From Spirometra erinaceieuropaei (Eukaryota > Platyhelminthes > Cestoda > Diphyllobothriidea > Diphyllobothriidae), in contig CACRXP010000561.1 in the NCBI GenBank assembly GCA_902702965.1, positions 216,796 to 280,795 of the forward strand: 64,000 nt of DNA, written 5' to 3'. The notes below the pieces were generated by a model that saw only the letters and a list, made by a program, of their open reading frames with translations, had not been told where the DNA came from and searched no databases. Shown here in pieces: positions 1-12,339 of this stretch (position 1 is the first letter of the stretch; each line of letters starts with the position of its first letter). Both the position numbers and the translations under genes were made by a program.

Positions 1-654
1 TACTTACTTGATAAACTAACCGGCTCCTCTCATTCTTGCTGCTTATAGAGGCCAAAATTCCCATTTTCAGGTAAAATAACAAGAAACAATTTGTTTGCTG
101 CTCTCAGCTTTTGAACTCCAACATCGTCAGGAAAAGTGGCAACAACAAAACGAGCGACAATTATAGGGCATGACGGCCAATCATCGATCGATGACGCAAG
201 ACTGGAAGTAGCTCTGCAGAACTCTATGCACCTGCAGTAGATAGATAAATACATGGACTGAAATCTCATTCGCTTGTTTTGCGATCTTTGATTGTGTTTT
301 GTTGCGCCTACCGTGCTTTAGTGTGTAAAGCTGCACTTAGGTATCTAAAATATCTGTCTCTCTCTTGTAATTTCATAACATTGTGTTTGTCTTGTTTCAA
401 AGGAATAGCGTTATTTTTTGACTTGTTAGTTCGCTTCTGATTTGCCAAGGCAAAGATCTAACCTTTTTTGTCCAATGCACTTAGCCGAATCCTTATTAGG
501 TTATTAATTTTGATAATTTAGTCTCTCACAGACTTCTCGTTAATCAAATTAGACTGATATCCAAAAACCACTCCGGTATTCATTTTCGTCTTCTGTAAAC
601 TTTTCCTATTCTTATCGCCTTCAGTACTGCCCCAATTTAAAATAATGCAACACT
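1..654. other. No recognisable feature
   Basis: AT-rich sequence with short open frames only. I see no coding similarity, tRNA-like box pair or repeat shared with the rest of the window. Confidence 0.5.
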
Positions 655-670
655 GTGCAGTGTCTTTCGG

Positions 671-2105
671 CTAAGCTATATGTGAACAAAAAGATGGGCT
701 CACCGAAACGGGTCTATTTAGATGCTGATGTTCCGAAGATTTTGATCGGCTCTTCAATGCCTGAGCGTAAAATGCGCTTAACTGACTCGAAATCGCAAGT
801 GGCATGTCACGTTGATCGGCCTCATGCTGACCGATTTTTCTCTCCTCTCCCTGCCTCGGCCTCTCGGGGAATGGTTGACAGGCGTTTTTTCTGCGTGCTT
901 TGCGAGTCACCCCTCCGTCTCTGGGGGGGGGGGGTGATTGGAGCTTTGTGGGGTGGTCGGTCTGGCGGTTCCTCTTCCTCCTCACCAAGTAAACTCGCCG
1001 TCGGGCTGTCTCTGTATGGCTTTCTTGAGTCGAGTGTGGTTCCTTGGTCCTGAGCTCTACGATCGCGATGACGTAGGACTTTATAAGCTGCAGGAAGGTC
1101 CAGATGCCTGTTAATGGAGTGGAAATCGGAGTATCACGCCTTGAGTATTAGCCATTCTACTTCTCTGTTGTCACGACCAGGGGTTGTAGGTCTGGAGATC
1201 ATACGTATGCCCAGGTTGTTAGTTAAGAGTTAGGTCTAACATCCGAATGGCCGATTTGTGCTCGTGTAGGCGAGTCTGCAATTTCCGCCCGCTTCCTTCC
1301 ACATATTTGCGGTCATCCTTACTGCAATTCATTCTGCAAATGACTACTGAGCCTTTGGCTGGTGGCAATGGGTCCTTAGGTTGCATCAGACGACGTCGAA
1401 TTGTTGCCTGTGGTCGATGGTCTATGCCTATTCCGGTTGTGTTTTAACAATCGAGAGGCCACCTCAGAGACACCTATACCGTAGGGAATGGCCCATCAGA
1501 CTTCTGCTTGATGTTATTTTGGTCGTCGTTTGTGCGCCCGACATATGCCTCTTTCGACAAAGCGTGTGGGATGACCATTGGCTGCAAATAAGTTCTAAAG
1601 GTACAGTCGTTCGGCTTTTTTACCTTCTGGTGGGGTGCATTTTGTTTCGACTGTTTGGAATAGTGCGGACACAACTACGTTTGTGAGACAGAAGATGGTT
1701 GCTGTGGAAGTGTAGGATCTGTCTCGCGTCGATGGATTTTCTGAATACTGTGCTTTGCAGTTGTCCAGTTGTACAATGGTGCACAAGCACGTTGAGAAAA
1801 GGCAGTTCGTCATTTTTTTCTGCTTTCATCGTTTATTTAGGTGCTCAATGTCAGATGTTTTGACATCGACGAAGATGTCATCGGCATAGCGAACCCAAAC
1901 CTGTGGTTGGTACTTGATGAACTCTAAGTGTGCCATCCGTTACAGACCTACTTTAGCAACTAGGCCTGATAAAGGGGAGCCCACACGAGTGCCTTTTTTG
2001 TTCGTAAATTTGCTTTATTACCAAATTCTTCTTTGCATGTAATTATTTCACGACCTCTTTCCCACTGACTGTGGATCATTTGAAGACATTGCATGACCCC
2101 ATAAA
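671..2105 (-). pseudogene. Degenerate Penelope-like element relic (RT plus GIY-YIG)
   Basis: Read on the minus strand, this holds successive pieces of a PLE polyprotein broken by many stops and frameshifts. The RT part (about 2105-1600) shows a GTRVGSPLSG block, then the palm motif YADD at 1888-1877, then a conserved block FRKSIDARQILHFHSNHL and SHKRSCVRT. The last two closely match the RT of the element at 24.6 kb (FNSNHPISHKRSCVRT). The inter-domain part follows, then a GIY-YIG remnant (about 1310-1240) reading KYVEGSGRKLQTRLHEH, where the usual G of YVGE is displaced. A tail with LDLPAAYKVL lies near 1110-1080. The GC-rich end (671-1010, including a 12-G run at 923-934) resembles the C-terminal tail of the PLE at 63 kb only weakly. 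RT copies the element's RNA and the endonuclease nicks target DNA in this family. Clearly inactive. Confidence 0.75.
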
Positions 2106-2139
2106 CTGTTCCCACTTACAACATGTGTAAATTATTTTC

Positions 2140-2320
2140 AAAAGCCCGTGTACGTTTGGGTGGAACTGTTTTATCAGTCCTCATAAGGCAATGTAAACCT
2201 GGATTTCTTATACCAGAAAACGCATGGAGAAGCCTGGGGGACCTAGTGATGAGTCGAACTCCTCGCTTGACCGGAGATGACTGCTCGTGGCTCTGTTCTC
2301 CGGCGACAAATTAATTCTTC
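2140..2320 (+). repeat. Degenerate copy of the hammerhead-containing repeat of 58 kb
   Basis: The stretch with ACCAGAAAACGCATGG, CCTGGGGGACCTAG and TGATGAGTCGAACTCCTCGC matches, in order, the minus strand of 58,275-58,190 (ACCAGAAAACACACGG, GCTGGGGGACCCA, CTGACGAGCCGAACCCCTCGC). The CUGANGA-like core is kept as GTGATGA, but the downstream GAAAC segment is damaged (CGGCGACAAA in place of CGGCGAAAC), so the ribozyme fold would be broken here. It shows that the 58-kb element belongs to an interspersed family. Homology is by eye over about 90 bp. Confidence 0.55.
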
Positions 2321-2329
2321 GATTAACTG

Positions 2330-2941
2330 AGTTTGTATCTTAGACCCAGGACTCAATCAAATCTCGACTCAGACACTTATCTTGGCGGCTGCATAGTTGG
2401 ATTTATGACCAGTTTTGGAAGGCGTCAGCAGATTAATGCGATAGTTCGTAACCCAGTCGCTTCAGATTATGCGCTTCGAGTATGCGTTCAGTTGGAACTG
2501 CATAGCTACAAGAATAGTTTAGGCAGAGGAGTATGATATAGGAAAACCAGACTGCTCCTCTGAGGTTTTTATATCCTTCTGACTCTGTGCCGACTCTCTG
2601 CCAAGGCAAACAAAGAATCCCTCGTCGCCAGATGTTCACAGCTTTGTGGCCGCCGCCCATCCTTCTCTGAACAGTACATGCTGTTCACGCATTTGGTTTA
2701 ATTTTCGGCTTTCTGCGTCTGGAAAAGATCGATCAGGTGACTTTTTTGGATGTACGGGACCGTTTAATGTAGAAAAGCGTGTCTAGTATATGCCAGAAAT
2801 AAATGAATATATTTTACTATTTCCACATGGTTTGTCTTTATCTTGACATTCGTGATTCTGAAATCATAATATTTATATTTGTCAATAAGTCCCGATTATT
2901 GTAGATACGTTTTGAAGCAATTTGTCCCCGGTACGAAGCTG
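2330..2941. other. No recognisable feature
   Basis: Anonymous sequence. Short open frames on both strands show no known domain. Confidence 0.45.
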
Positions 2942-3275
2942 AAGTAGGCAAGAACGGCAGGATTTATTGGCACCAACAAATTTCGCGACTGCTCTTCAGC
3001 TGCTTCCTGTCGCTTCATAAGAGGGATAACAAGTGAGAACAATACAACAGATTCGAATTCCTGCAGAAAATCGATGCAGAAANNNNNNNNNNNNNNNNNN
3101 NNNNNNNNNNNNNNNNNNNNNNNNNNNNNNNNNNTTTCTGCATCGATTTTCTGCAGGAATTCGAATCTGTTGTATTGTTCTCACTTGTTATCCCTCTTAT
3201 GAAGCGACAGGAAGCAGCTGAAGAGCAGTCGCGAAATTTGTTGGTGCCAATAAATCCTGCCGTTCTTGCCTACTT
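2942..3275. repeat. Perfect 141-bp inverted repeat around a 52-N gap
   Basis: Positions 2942-3082 and 3135-3275 are exact reverse complements of each other, separated by 52 unknown bases (3083-3134). A 12-bp direct repeat TAGATACGTTTT lies outside the arms at 2902-2913 and directly after the right arm at 3276-3287. The translations of the two arms are identical on opposite strands, which is a by-product of the palindrome and not a gene. A scaffolding join of one read end to its own complement is the simplest explanation; a real hairpin that stopped sequencing is the alternative. Confidence 0.95.
3083..3134. other. Assembly gap (52 N)
   Basis: A run of 52 unknown bases at the centre of a perfect palindrome. 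Confidence 1.
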
Positions 3276-3287
3276 TAGATACGTTTT

Positions 3288-4860
3288 ATTCGTTATACTG
3301 GTTATTACCCAGCAAACTACTTTCCTTCTTCCCGACATTCTCGCATACAGCTTTTCGAACTCATTGACTGTCAATATCGGCCGCTGGCTCCAAATATAAC
3401 TATCATTCTTTGGCAAAAAAGACATTTTTGTGCATAATGGAAGGATAATGGAAGTGGATAATGGAGGGAGACGGCTAGCATTTAGCGCAAATTATTAGTA
3501 CTTTGTAGTGGAAGGTTCATCAACCACCTTGCAGACGATTTTCAGCCGATCATTGGAGGCCGGAGACACCCTTCATCGATCCATTATCCACCGTCACTAC
3601 CCCGCATGACTGTTACCGGTCGATACGAAACATCACTAAGTCTGCCTACTTGCAATGATATTCCACTTAGGTGAGCTTTGCCATCTGCGAGAATGTTGAT
3701 TTTTTCGCTCCACGTTGATCATCGTCTGCAAAGGAGCAGTGAGCCAAAGTGCTCTCTATGCCGCTATAATCATCCCCCTCAAACTCTCCGTAATTAACAA
3801 CGTTCAGCTGGACTTTCAAAATTCTTACGTGTTAAGGACAGGTCTGATAAGCAGCTTATAGTGTTTAAAATTAAAGCAGTTAGCGTTTTTCATGATGTAA
3901 TCACGTTGTGCTGAACTCATGTTAGCTTGAATAAGTAAGCCTTTGTTGAATTCCGTTTTTTATAAAGTCATAACATTTGTGCCCATATATAACTTGGCAA
4001 AAATTTAGTCCAAAACCTCAACATACTAACAAACTTCGATCTTTAAAACAGTTTTGCCGTTTAGCGTGGTCTGGCTATTTGGGGTATTTATTTGACAGAA
4101 CGTTGTCTGCGCATTACGACTGCCCGGTTACACGTTTTCTAGACGCCACGGATTTCGAGGTCTGATACCGCGGTTTCGTTTCATCCAGTAACTATCATCC
4201 CTAATTGTAGCCCGATGTCTTTACAAGCACATCAAGGATTCTCGTGGTTGTGTGTCTCCATAAAAACGAAGCACATTAAATCCTCCGGAGGGGGCTGCTG
4301 ATATCTCTATTAAAAAGCTAGAAAATCGCTTTGAGTTTTGCGTTGCCCTGCGCCAAGTGTTTGCGTTTCGTAAACTGCTAGCACCTATACGTAATGCATG
4401 TGCATATTAAATAAATCGTATATGCTAAGTCTTTTTTCCAACTTCAAAAAAGGTTTAGTATTATCTGAGCGTGAATTGTTTTAAATCGGTTGCATTTGTT
4501 CGCTTGTAAAAGCTGAATGCAAGAAACTTGCCATTTACGTTTTTCTGTGACAATATAGTTTCCTTTTCGGGCAGCAAAAGATGACTAGATTTTACTGCAT
4601 TCTAGGTCGGAATAAAATTAGATGGAATTTAAGATTTATGAGAAAATTGATAGTCTGCTTTTGCTTATATTAGGGTGCGCCAAAGCTTTAATGGATCGAC
4701 AGTTTGATTTTATAGGATTCTGCTTCCTTTGTAAAACCTCGAAATCGCAATGGCTAGCTGCTGGATTTTGTGGTTCTCGATCACACTTAGTTGTGATTCT
4801 ATGTAATTTAATATGAGTTTCCTAACTGAATTAAATTCAGTTAAACTTCTTGGAGACCAT
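3288..4860. other. No recognisable feature
   Basis: AT-rich sequence without convincing coding potential or repeats shared within the window. Confidence 0.45.
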
Positions 4861-4867
4861 ACACACA

Positions 4868-5571
4868 ACTATTCATTCCTTAACTAATTTCATTGAAAAT
4901 TACGTCGTACTTAAAATTTGTGTTTGAAATAAGGTGACAATTTGATTGTAAAAAGGTTCCAGTTGTGAGATTTTTTATACCGTGAAATGTCCGTTCATGA
5001 AATGTCATGTCACTGCAATGCGACTTGTTAAGTTTAAAATATGGCCCAACTCCACTGCTAAGTTTTATGAACCCTGTGTGGTCTCCTCCTGACAAAGTAG
5101 GGGAATGTACGCTCTTGCGCGCGCCACAAATTCATGGTCAATAGTTTGCAAACTCTAAATGTAAGTGCAACAGCAGGTTGGGTTTAAAATTGTTCGGGAA
5201 TCGAATTTGTTTTTAAAAAACCAAATTATTCCCTTCCCTGGAGTGTGAAATTGGATTAAGACGCAATTTCCTACCAAATGTTTAAAAGAATGACTATTTT
5301 ATGCATGTTTTCTAAGATATATTTTATTTATAACGCCATCGAAAATCAACGAGAAAACTGCATGCTACATAAGTAGTCATTTTTTGCAGCGTGTGGTTTT
5401 TTACATGCAGCCAAAAAATAGTTCCTTCGAAAGTCAGCATCCTGAGATAGCTGAATTATTAAAGAATTATGCTACAGAGTAAGCTTTACAATCCTACTTA
5501 AATAGTCTTTTCGGATCGAACCGAAATTCGGAATTCCGGTTGACATTTTATGAGTTAGTCCTCGTACCGTA
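4868..5571 (-). repeat. ~1-kb foldback repeat, 5'-truncated copy
   Basis: It starts within the left arm (attcattc and gaaaattacgtcgt block), then runs through the oriented core (gtgagatttt, accgtgaaatgtccg, gaaccctgtgtggtctcc) and the full right arm, ending with TTGACATTTTATGAGTTAG and CCGTA. Members of this family have two arms of about 370 bp that are inverted repeats of each other and a core of about 250 bp. Core orientation here is minus. A 71-codon open frame across the core is not kept open in other copies. Confidence 0.85.
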
Positions 5572-5574
5572 TTA

Positions 5575-8450
5575 TGAGTTTGCCAACTTAAATAATTATT
5601 TTGCATTCACAATTCTTTTACAATCGGATATATTTCAATAGTTGGTGGTATCTTTAACAGTTAGGGCGTAAGACCGAATTAATCATATCCCAGGTATGCA
5701 GAAAGCTTGTTAGCATGCCTGTGCATTTAACATTTTATGCCCGAAATTTTAATTTTGTAAACAAACTGATCCGAAATTTACAAAATCGGCAATCTGCAGT
5801 TTAAAAGTATTATTACACCCCTGGACACCACCAAATTAATACACGAACGTACATTTTATATGTATCAGGGATACTAGATTTTCATCTTCACAAGCCAAAT
5901 TCCATCGCTAAGAAAATAAAACAGCAATCAAATGTTAACGCGCAGACGTGCTTTTATCGTTTTTTGGAACTTCAAGCAATATGCTGCATTAATATAAGTT
6001 GCGCGCGGCCAGTGCTTTTTAATCCGCCTCTGTTATAGACCACGTCTTAATGGTGTTTTTTGGTTAAGTTGCGTTCGAGCATCATAAATATTTTCTTACT
6101 AGATATTAATAATACGAGGTGTGATTGCACCGAGCATGCGCCATGCAGGAATCAAATCGGAATGTAAAAACGTTTTTTAGTTGCTTATGGCTCAAACTCA
6201 GTTTGCTGCTTCACCTTTCGTGTTTTTCAAAACGACTAGGATCGTAGGAGATGTCACAATACAGCTGCCAATGAAATATCCAAAAACAGACACAAAGGAC
6301 CACTTGTTTTTAATCAAAACAGCGTTTAGTTCTTAGAAGACAGTATGCCCACTTGTCACATAATTAAAAGTCTTGCGTGTTCTTTCCTATGCGTCGCAAA
6401 TTTATCACAAATGCAAGTTCATCAAATATTTTGATTCGATCCGTTCTACTTAAAACTATATCTTATATGATATAAATATGGAAACGACGGTCGAGAGCAG
6501 GACAGTCTTCGTCCTCTTCGGATAGGTATTTATATGGACTGTAGATATAAACTATGATAAAATACGCAAATGACTGCGCATTTCTGCGCTAAACGCAAGC
6601 TGGCGTGTGTTTGTAGCATCTTTTTACACAACGGCTAGAGTTTTTTGTAATCTGCTTAGTAAGCATTTATTAGTGTTGTAATGCCAGGTTTATCTACAGA
6701 GTCGCTTTAAGCTGCGAGTATGCGCCACGACTGCACGGTTTTTCTACGCAGTCTGTGTGCATAAACTAGTTGTTTGCTTTAGAAAAGACTTCGGAAATAG
6801 AATTGTTCAGACTTTGGCAACTTCTAAGCCATCCGGAAGGAGGTTCTTACTTCAAAGTGAATTTTTGCAGCTGTACAGGCCGGATCATACATCATTCTTT
6901 CTAAATGTCTTAGTGAGAAAGCTGTCTGCAGATTTAACTGTGCAAATTGAGGAGTTTTTGGACAATACTTGCATGAAAGCAACAAGCATTTTCCCTAAAA
7001 GTTGCATGTAGCAGTCAGGAAATTATAAGGATGTTTACTGGGTGCTTATTGTCATGGTTTAAGTTGGAGATAAAACTTAAACTACTGGCAGATCCGTAAA
7101 AGAAATTATTTTTCCTAACGGGTAGAATAAGGATAAATTGATGGAGTTGTTTGCTTCAAAACCACCGTCAAAGACTCAGCTCTTGTAACGTTTTGCAGGA
7201 TTCCTGTCCAGCATTGATAAACAACCCAGTATAAGCAAAAACTACTTTATTAAATAAAACCGCTTCGAGAGATTTAACGTTTATAGGTGACTAGGATCGA
7301 CGTTTACTATTGATGAGGTATTTCAGTATGCGTAGGGCTATAAACTGATGGATACACTGCTGGGCTAGAAAGCTATAGAGCACAACATTTTCTATCATTT
7401 GTATTCAGGAATCTGTCAGAGTGTTTGGGCCTACACAACTGCAATTTCTATCATACGTATATGTGAGTGGTGGCTCGCATTCGTAGACTAATCAAGGCGG
7501 GCAGGCATAGAAGTGGCAACTTTTTGTGGTCCGATGATTCCGTCACTTCATTTAGTGTATGACTTCGCAAATTCGAAATCACTATGTTTCGCAGGCTGTA
7601 AGACCATGTCAAAAGCTTCTATTGAATATAACCCTTAGGTGGATCGCATTATTTTCATGTGAAAGTTCGCTGGTTTTTCTGTTTTGATATTGTAAGTAGA
7701 CATTTCTCGAGCATATTTAGCTGCTCTTTGAAAGTAATCTTCGCTCAAATCATCTTTTTCTATAAATTTATATGTTTATGCGTCAGCTGATTATCATTTG
7801 TTCTGATCTTTGCAGCACTTCTCGCGCGGACAAGCGATGATGTTGAAACGGGGTTTTCGGCATTCTTTTCATCAAACTCTATTTAATAATAACGATACTG
7901 AAAACCTGCTTTCATAGTAAGAAACACTGATTGATGACAGCAACGACTATATATCCGTTTAGAAAATAATAAAATTTTCGGTTAATGTGTATTTTGTTAA
8001 AATCAGACCCTGCTACTCGATATTTCTTTCGCAAGACGAAAACCAAGGGTTTTGTTGATCGTTAACATATACTATATTCTTGGGATTCAATGAATTAATT
8101 CGTCAGTAAAATTTTCAACGAGATGATGACAATGAAGCATGACGCTGGTTGTTTACGTCGACCGTATTGTCAAAACCTACTAGGGATTTGCGAAACCTTG
8201 AAAACGGTCTTTGAATCCGACTTCAGATGTCTGTGCCCTAATGGAATAATCTCAACTGATCTCCGAATACAATTGAATTTCATTAGCGTCCGACAACGTT
8301 GTTGATTTTAAGCTTGTAAAAAACAGTTACAGTGCCTTTAATAAATACCGTCTGCTTGCGTTACCGTCTGCTTGCCGACTGAAATCCTAAAATCTATTTT
8401 TAATTCGAAAGTTTTCTTATGCGAAATTATCATATTAACAGTCACGTCGC
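5575..8450. other. No recognisable feature
   Basis: A long AT-rich stretch with only short open frames (the longest is 84 codons at 6757-7011, no known domain). Nothing I can support as a gene. Confidence 0.45.
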
Positions 8451-8454
8451 TTAA

Positions 8455-8852
8455 TGCTAGGAGATGCCATTTACATCAGAATGCAGGTTTTCGAATGAAC
8501 TTTATATTGACTGATTACATAGACTATATTCCGTAAAAGTGACAGCTAGAGTAGCATGGATTAATCTCATTGACTCCAATGCCCTTAAAAATTCAAATAT
8601 ATTTTATAGAATACATCCACAGAAACGTTCTTTCAGCGGAATATGTTTCAGTTTTTAAGGGCACCGAAAAGCTTTGGGAAACAGCATTTTGTACAAATGT
8701 CGATTAACGCTGACGCTCGATATTATGCTCGATTAAAACTAGAACGGTTTGACATTATTTAACTTGATTGTTACTATGAGAAACTTACGAAATTGTAAGC
8801 GCATTTCGGAATTTCAGTTAACATTTCAAAAGATAGCACATTTACTTTTTGT
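8455..8852. repeat. Foldback repeat, internally deleted copy
   Basis: Left-arm blocks (gaatgcaggttttcgaatgaac, then ttcaaatatattttatagaat) are joined directly to the right terminus (gcatttcggaatttcagttaac, atttcaaaagatagcacattta). The core is missing, so orientation cannot be assigned. Confidence 0.65.
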
Positions 8853-11340
8853 CATATATTTCAGCACGAAGTATCTGTTTGATTTTTAAGATTGAAAAAT
8901 ATGACCTTCTTCATATAGCACAGAACTCTGTATGTGGTATGTAAGCAATGAAGATGATGCACGGCGTATGCAAAAGATTTTTATTTTAGGCGTGATTTCG
9001 TTATTCCAGTGGATTTTGGAGGATTGGCCTAACGCTATTAGGTCACGTTGCGCTTTTCAAAAATTGGTTATTCATTGTTGGCGTTATCAAATCAAAATAA
9101 CCATAGTCTTCTTCTGGTGAGTTGTGCTGGGTTTTAACCGACTCATCTGAAACCGTTCCAAGATTTTTTGCATTTTTCAACCAAACCTTAGAGTTTCCAA
9201 TTAGCGACATTTTATCTGCCACCAAACTCAGAAAATATATGAAGTTTGAAAAATACGTAAGGCTTAATTATGTAGCCCCACCTGGGTGATATCATATGGT
9301 TAGCTTAGTAAAACATGCCCCAACTTGCCATTCACTGCGTTCCAAAGGGAAAGAGAGCGCAAGCAGAGTTCGAGACACCCGCACGGAAACGGGTGAAGGT
9401 GGTGTTTTTACTCTTCCCGACACTGCCACTCGCTTGACTGAGAGGATAAGGAGGACTAAATCACTATTGGAAGGTCACGGAGGGAACCGACGGAGTTTCA
9501 CGCCGTCTGAAAAATTCCATTAGAAAGTTTACCTGGCCACTCGCTTGAGGAGGATCATGATGAGGGTGCAAGCAGGGCCAGAAACATGAGCAGGGAAGCG
9601 TGTGATAGCTACTACCCGATTTAACCGAGGCTGGCGTATAAGCACTCCTCCCACGTGACACAATCACTCGCTAAATTGAAATTATGGAAAGGTGCAGATA
9701 CATGACATTTGTAAGGTCAACGCACTCGCATGTGTCATAACTTGGGTGGGGCTGCTGAACCAAACCTCTTTAAAAATATTCTCTGGCACGCAGATGACTA
9801 AAGTCGGGTAAAGGAACTGGCATTAATGTGGCCGACGGGCAAATGAGAATGCCTTATAAGAGGGCAATCCATTGCACTTCAGCGATTTCTTTCTATTAAT
9901 TTGAATTCTTATGGATTTGTCGGTCCCATGAGTCCAATAACCTATTCCGGACCTCGAGGTGGTCTTTCAAAAACCGGATATGACTACGTGCTAGGGTCAA
10001 AACCTTCGCGAGGTACTTGCGTTATTCGGGTTTCATTAACGTTTGCGCCTTTTGGCTTTCGCGTAACAAAAGCTCTGGAAGCCAATGCACTCCACTATTC
10101 CCTAATGTAATCCTCGTTTTAATATGCAAATGACCACACATCATGCTCTTTTAAAACCTATTTTTACATTTCAAACATTTTCCTTTTGCTGATTTTGGCG
10201 GCAATATTAATCCTTTTTAGCAAAAAATGACCAATCAGTGATCACTGACGTAATTGAGATAATGCGACTATCAAGAGATTAATCCGTTTTTTTCAAATTT
10301 GTCTCTTCTAATAAACGGTTGATTGAGAGAACGGCCAAAAGACTGTTTAATTCTTTTCTACTTCGGCTAATGCATGAGCCACCGTTCCGAAAGTCCCCTG
10401 TCTACTGTTATACTGGTCGAGAATGGCCCGTAGGTGTTTAAGAATAGAACAACAAATCACAGGGAATTGCGTCAGTTTAACGTTCTAACTGATGTTATTC
10501 AAGTATAAAGTAACGAAAAAGTCAAACATATCAAGAGGAAAAAGAGTGTGAACATTTGGAATATAGGTTTCAAACGATTTGATAGACGCTGGAAGTTACG
10601 TTCTGCAATTTCGGTTGTTTCAACCCATTTTCTGTGCAGAAGTAGACGCGACATGATAAAAGTTAATGTAACCTTCCGGGACGTCTTCCAAATGTATTAG
10701 TTCACATTTCGACCTTCATTGTCAATTAAACTTAGTCATCTCTTGACTTGTTCACATCCTCATATTTTTGAATCAACTTTTTCTAGCACCCTCATGTTAC
10801 TCTGCGCGTTAAAAACCACGTGTTTTGCGAAACTATTGCTTAAAGGCTTATTCGCACTCCAGGACGTGGAAAATGGATTTCCGCACATAGGGCGTCCATT
10901 TTACTGTTTTCGGCTCCGCACTTAAATTCAGAATGCACACACAAAGTCTATGACCTTGGTTTCATTCCAGGATAATTTCGCCAACTGATTAGTTTCACTT
11001 TCACAGAAACTCAGGATAGGTATCCCATAGTTGCCTTCAGCCTCGCAAAGCCAGTCGAACCTAAATACGCCAAGATCACGATAGGCGCAGTTCCCAAACT
11101 GAACAACTCAGTCGACAATCATTCCACGCTGGTTGCTTGCCCTACAGGGATTAAAGAGGCTACAGTGCCAGACATTTGACTCGATGTTACAATAGCAGGC
11201 AAAAGAGCTTTGAGTGGAGGTGGCTACATATATAATCTGAATCGAGTGGACGACACAAGGTAATTTCAAGCGTGGCCGACGAATGGTAGATGCCTTTTTT
11301 TCGCGTTGCACTCTGTATAACCCGCTTATCGTTATAGTGT
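8853..11340. other. No recognisable gene; weak tRNA-like boxes near 9.3 kb
   Basis: Mostly anonymous. A segment at about 9300-9400 has TAGCTTAGTAAAAC followed 66 bp later by GAGTTCGAGAC, which resembles a pol III A/B box pair, but it shows no sequence match to the two SINE-like families below, so I do not call it one. The more GC-rich part at 9300-9670 has open frames without recognisable domains. Confidence 0.35.
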
Positions 11341-11341
11341 A

Positions 11342-12334
11342 CAGTGAGTGACCGATCTCATGAAATGTTGGCCGAAATTCTGAAATGCGTTTTCGATTTG
11401 GATGGATTACTTAGGTGGGGGTTGTAATACCGATTATCATGCGGCATAATTCCGTAATATTTCGGACTCGAAAGGATGTCTGCTTTTGAATGCGTTTCTT
11501 TTCTATCCCCTGCAAAACCAAAACTCAGTAAAAAATGACTACTTAAATAGCATGCATTCTTCGCACCGATTTTCGGCGGTATTATAAATCCGAATATATT
11601 TTATGGAAATCATGCACAAAATTATGCTTTATTTTACTCCTTTGGTAACAAATCACATCGACTTTACAGTTTATGTTTAAAGACAGAATATATTTAGGTT
11701 TCAAAGAAGTTTTTAATTACACGAGTTTTAAGACCGTGCCATGTACATTCATGCAACATCGTACCTGTCGGTTTACCATTCCTCCTCATAAAATGTACAA
11801 CATATTCCCCACTTATTGCAAAATTTCATGAACTCTATATTGCATCTTCCCAAAGTCATAGAGGAATAAATTATTTTCTTTACACGCAAAGCATGCGCCT
11901 TGTAGAATGAAATCGCTGAAAGCTAATACAACGACTGAATTGGCTTAAAATTATTCGGGAATTGGAAAACTTTTTTAAAACTTATATACCCTATCTTCAA
12001 GCGTAAAATGTAAAGTCGATGTGATTTGCCAACAAAGGTCTAGAAGAAAGCATATGTTTGTGCATGTTTTTTACAAAATATATTTGAATTTATAAGACCA
12101 TCAAAAATCGGTGCAAAATATGCATGCTTCATACGAAATCATTTTTTGCCGAGTTAGGGTCTTGCAGGAGATCGAAAAGAAGTAAATTCAAAAGCCGACA
12201 TCCTGGCGAGTCCGAAATATTACTAGGATATGCAGCACGATAATTCGCATTAAAAATCCACCTACGTAATTCTTTTAAATCGAAAACGCATTGCATAATT
12301 TCGGCCAAAATTTCATGGGCTCGGTCACTCACTG
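11342..12334 (-). repeat. Foldback repeat, full-length, variant termini (subfamily 2)
   Basis: Termini are CAGTGAGTGACCGA and TCGGTCACTCACTG instead of the common CAGTAGGTGGGC. The arms fold back on each other: the left-arm block tcacatcgactttaca (about 11,654) returns inverted as tgtaaagtcgatgtga (about 12,010). The core (accgtgccatgtacattcatg) reads in the minus orientation. Overall length of about 993 bp matches the main subfamily. Confidence 0.88.
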
Positions 12335-12339
12335 ACATC

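Noticed and set aside
671..988. GC-rich frames open on both strands at 655-1053
   Set aside because: Openness comes from GC content. The segment fits better as the decayed tail of the PLE relic.
2996..3221. Identical 62-codon proteins on opposite strands across the N gap
   Set aside because: They are a direct consequence of the palindrome and include 18 unknown residues, so they are not genes.
9300..9400. Third SINE family near 9.3 kb
   Set aside because: Only box-like words at a slightly long spacing and no second copy in the window.
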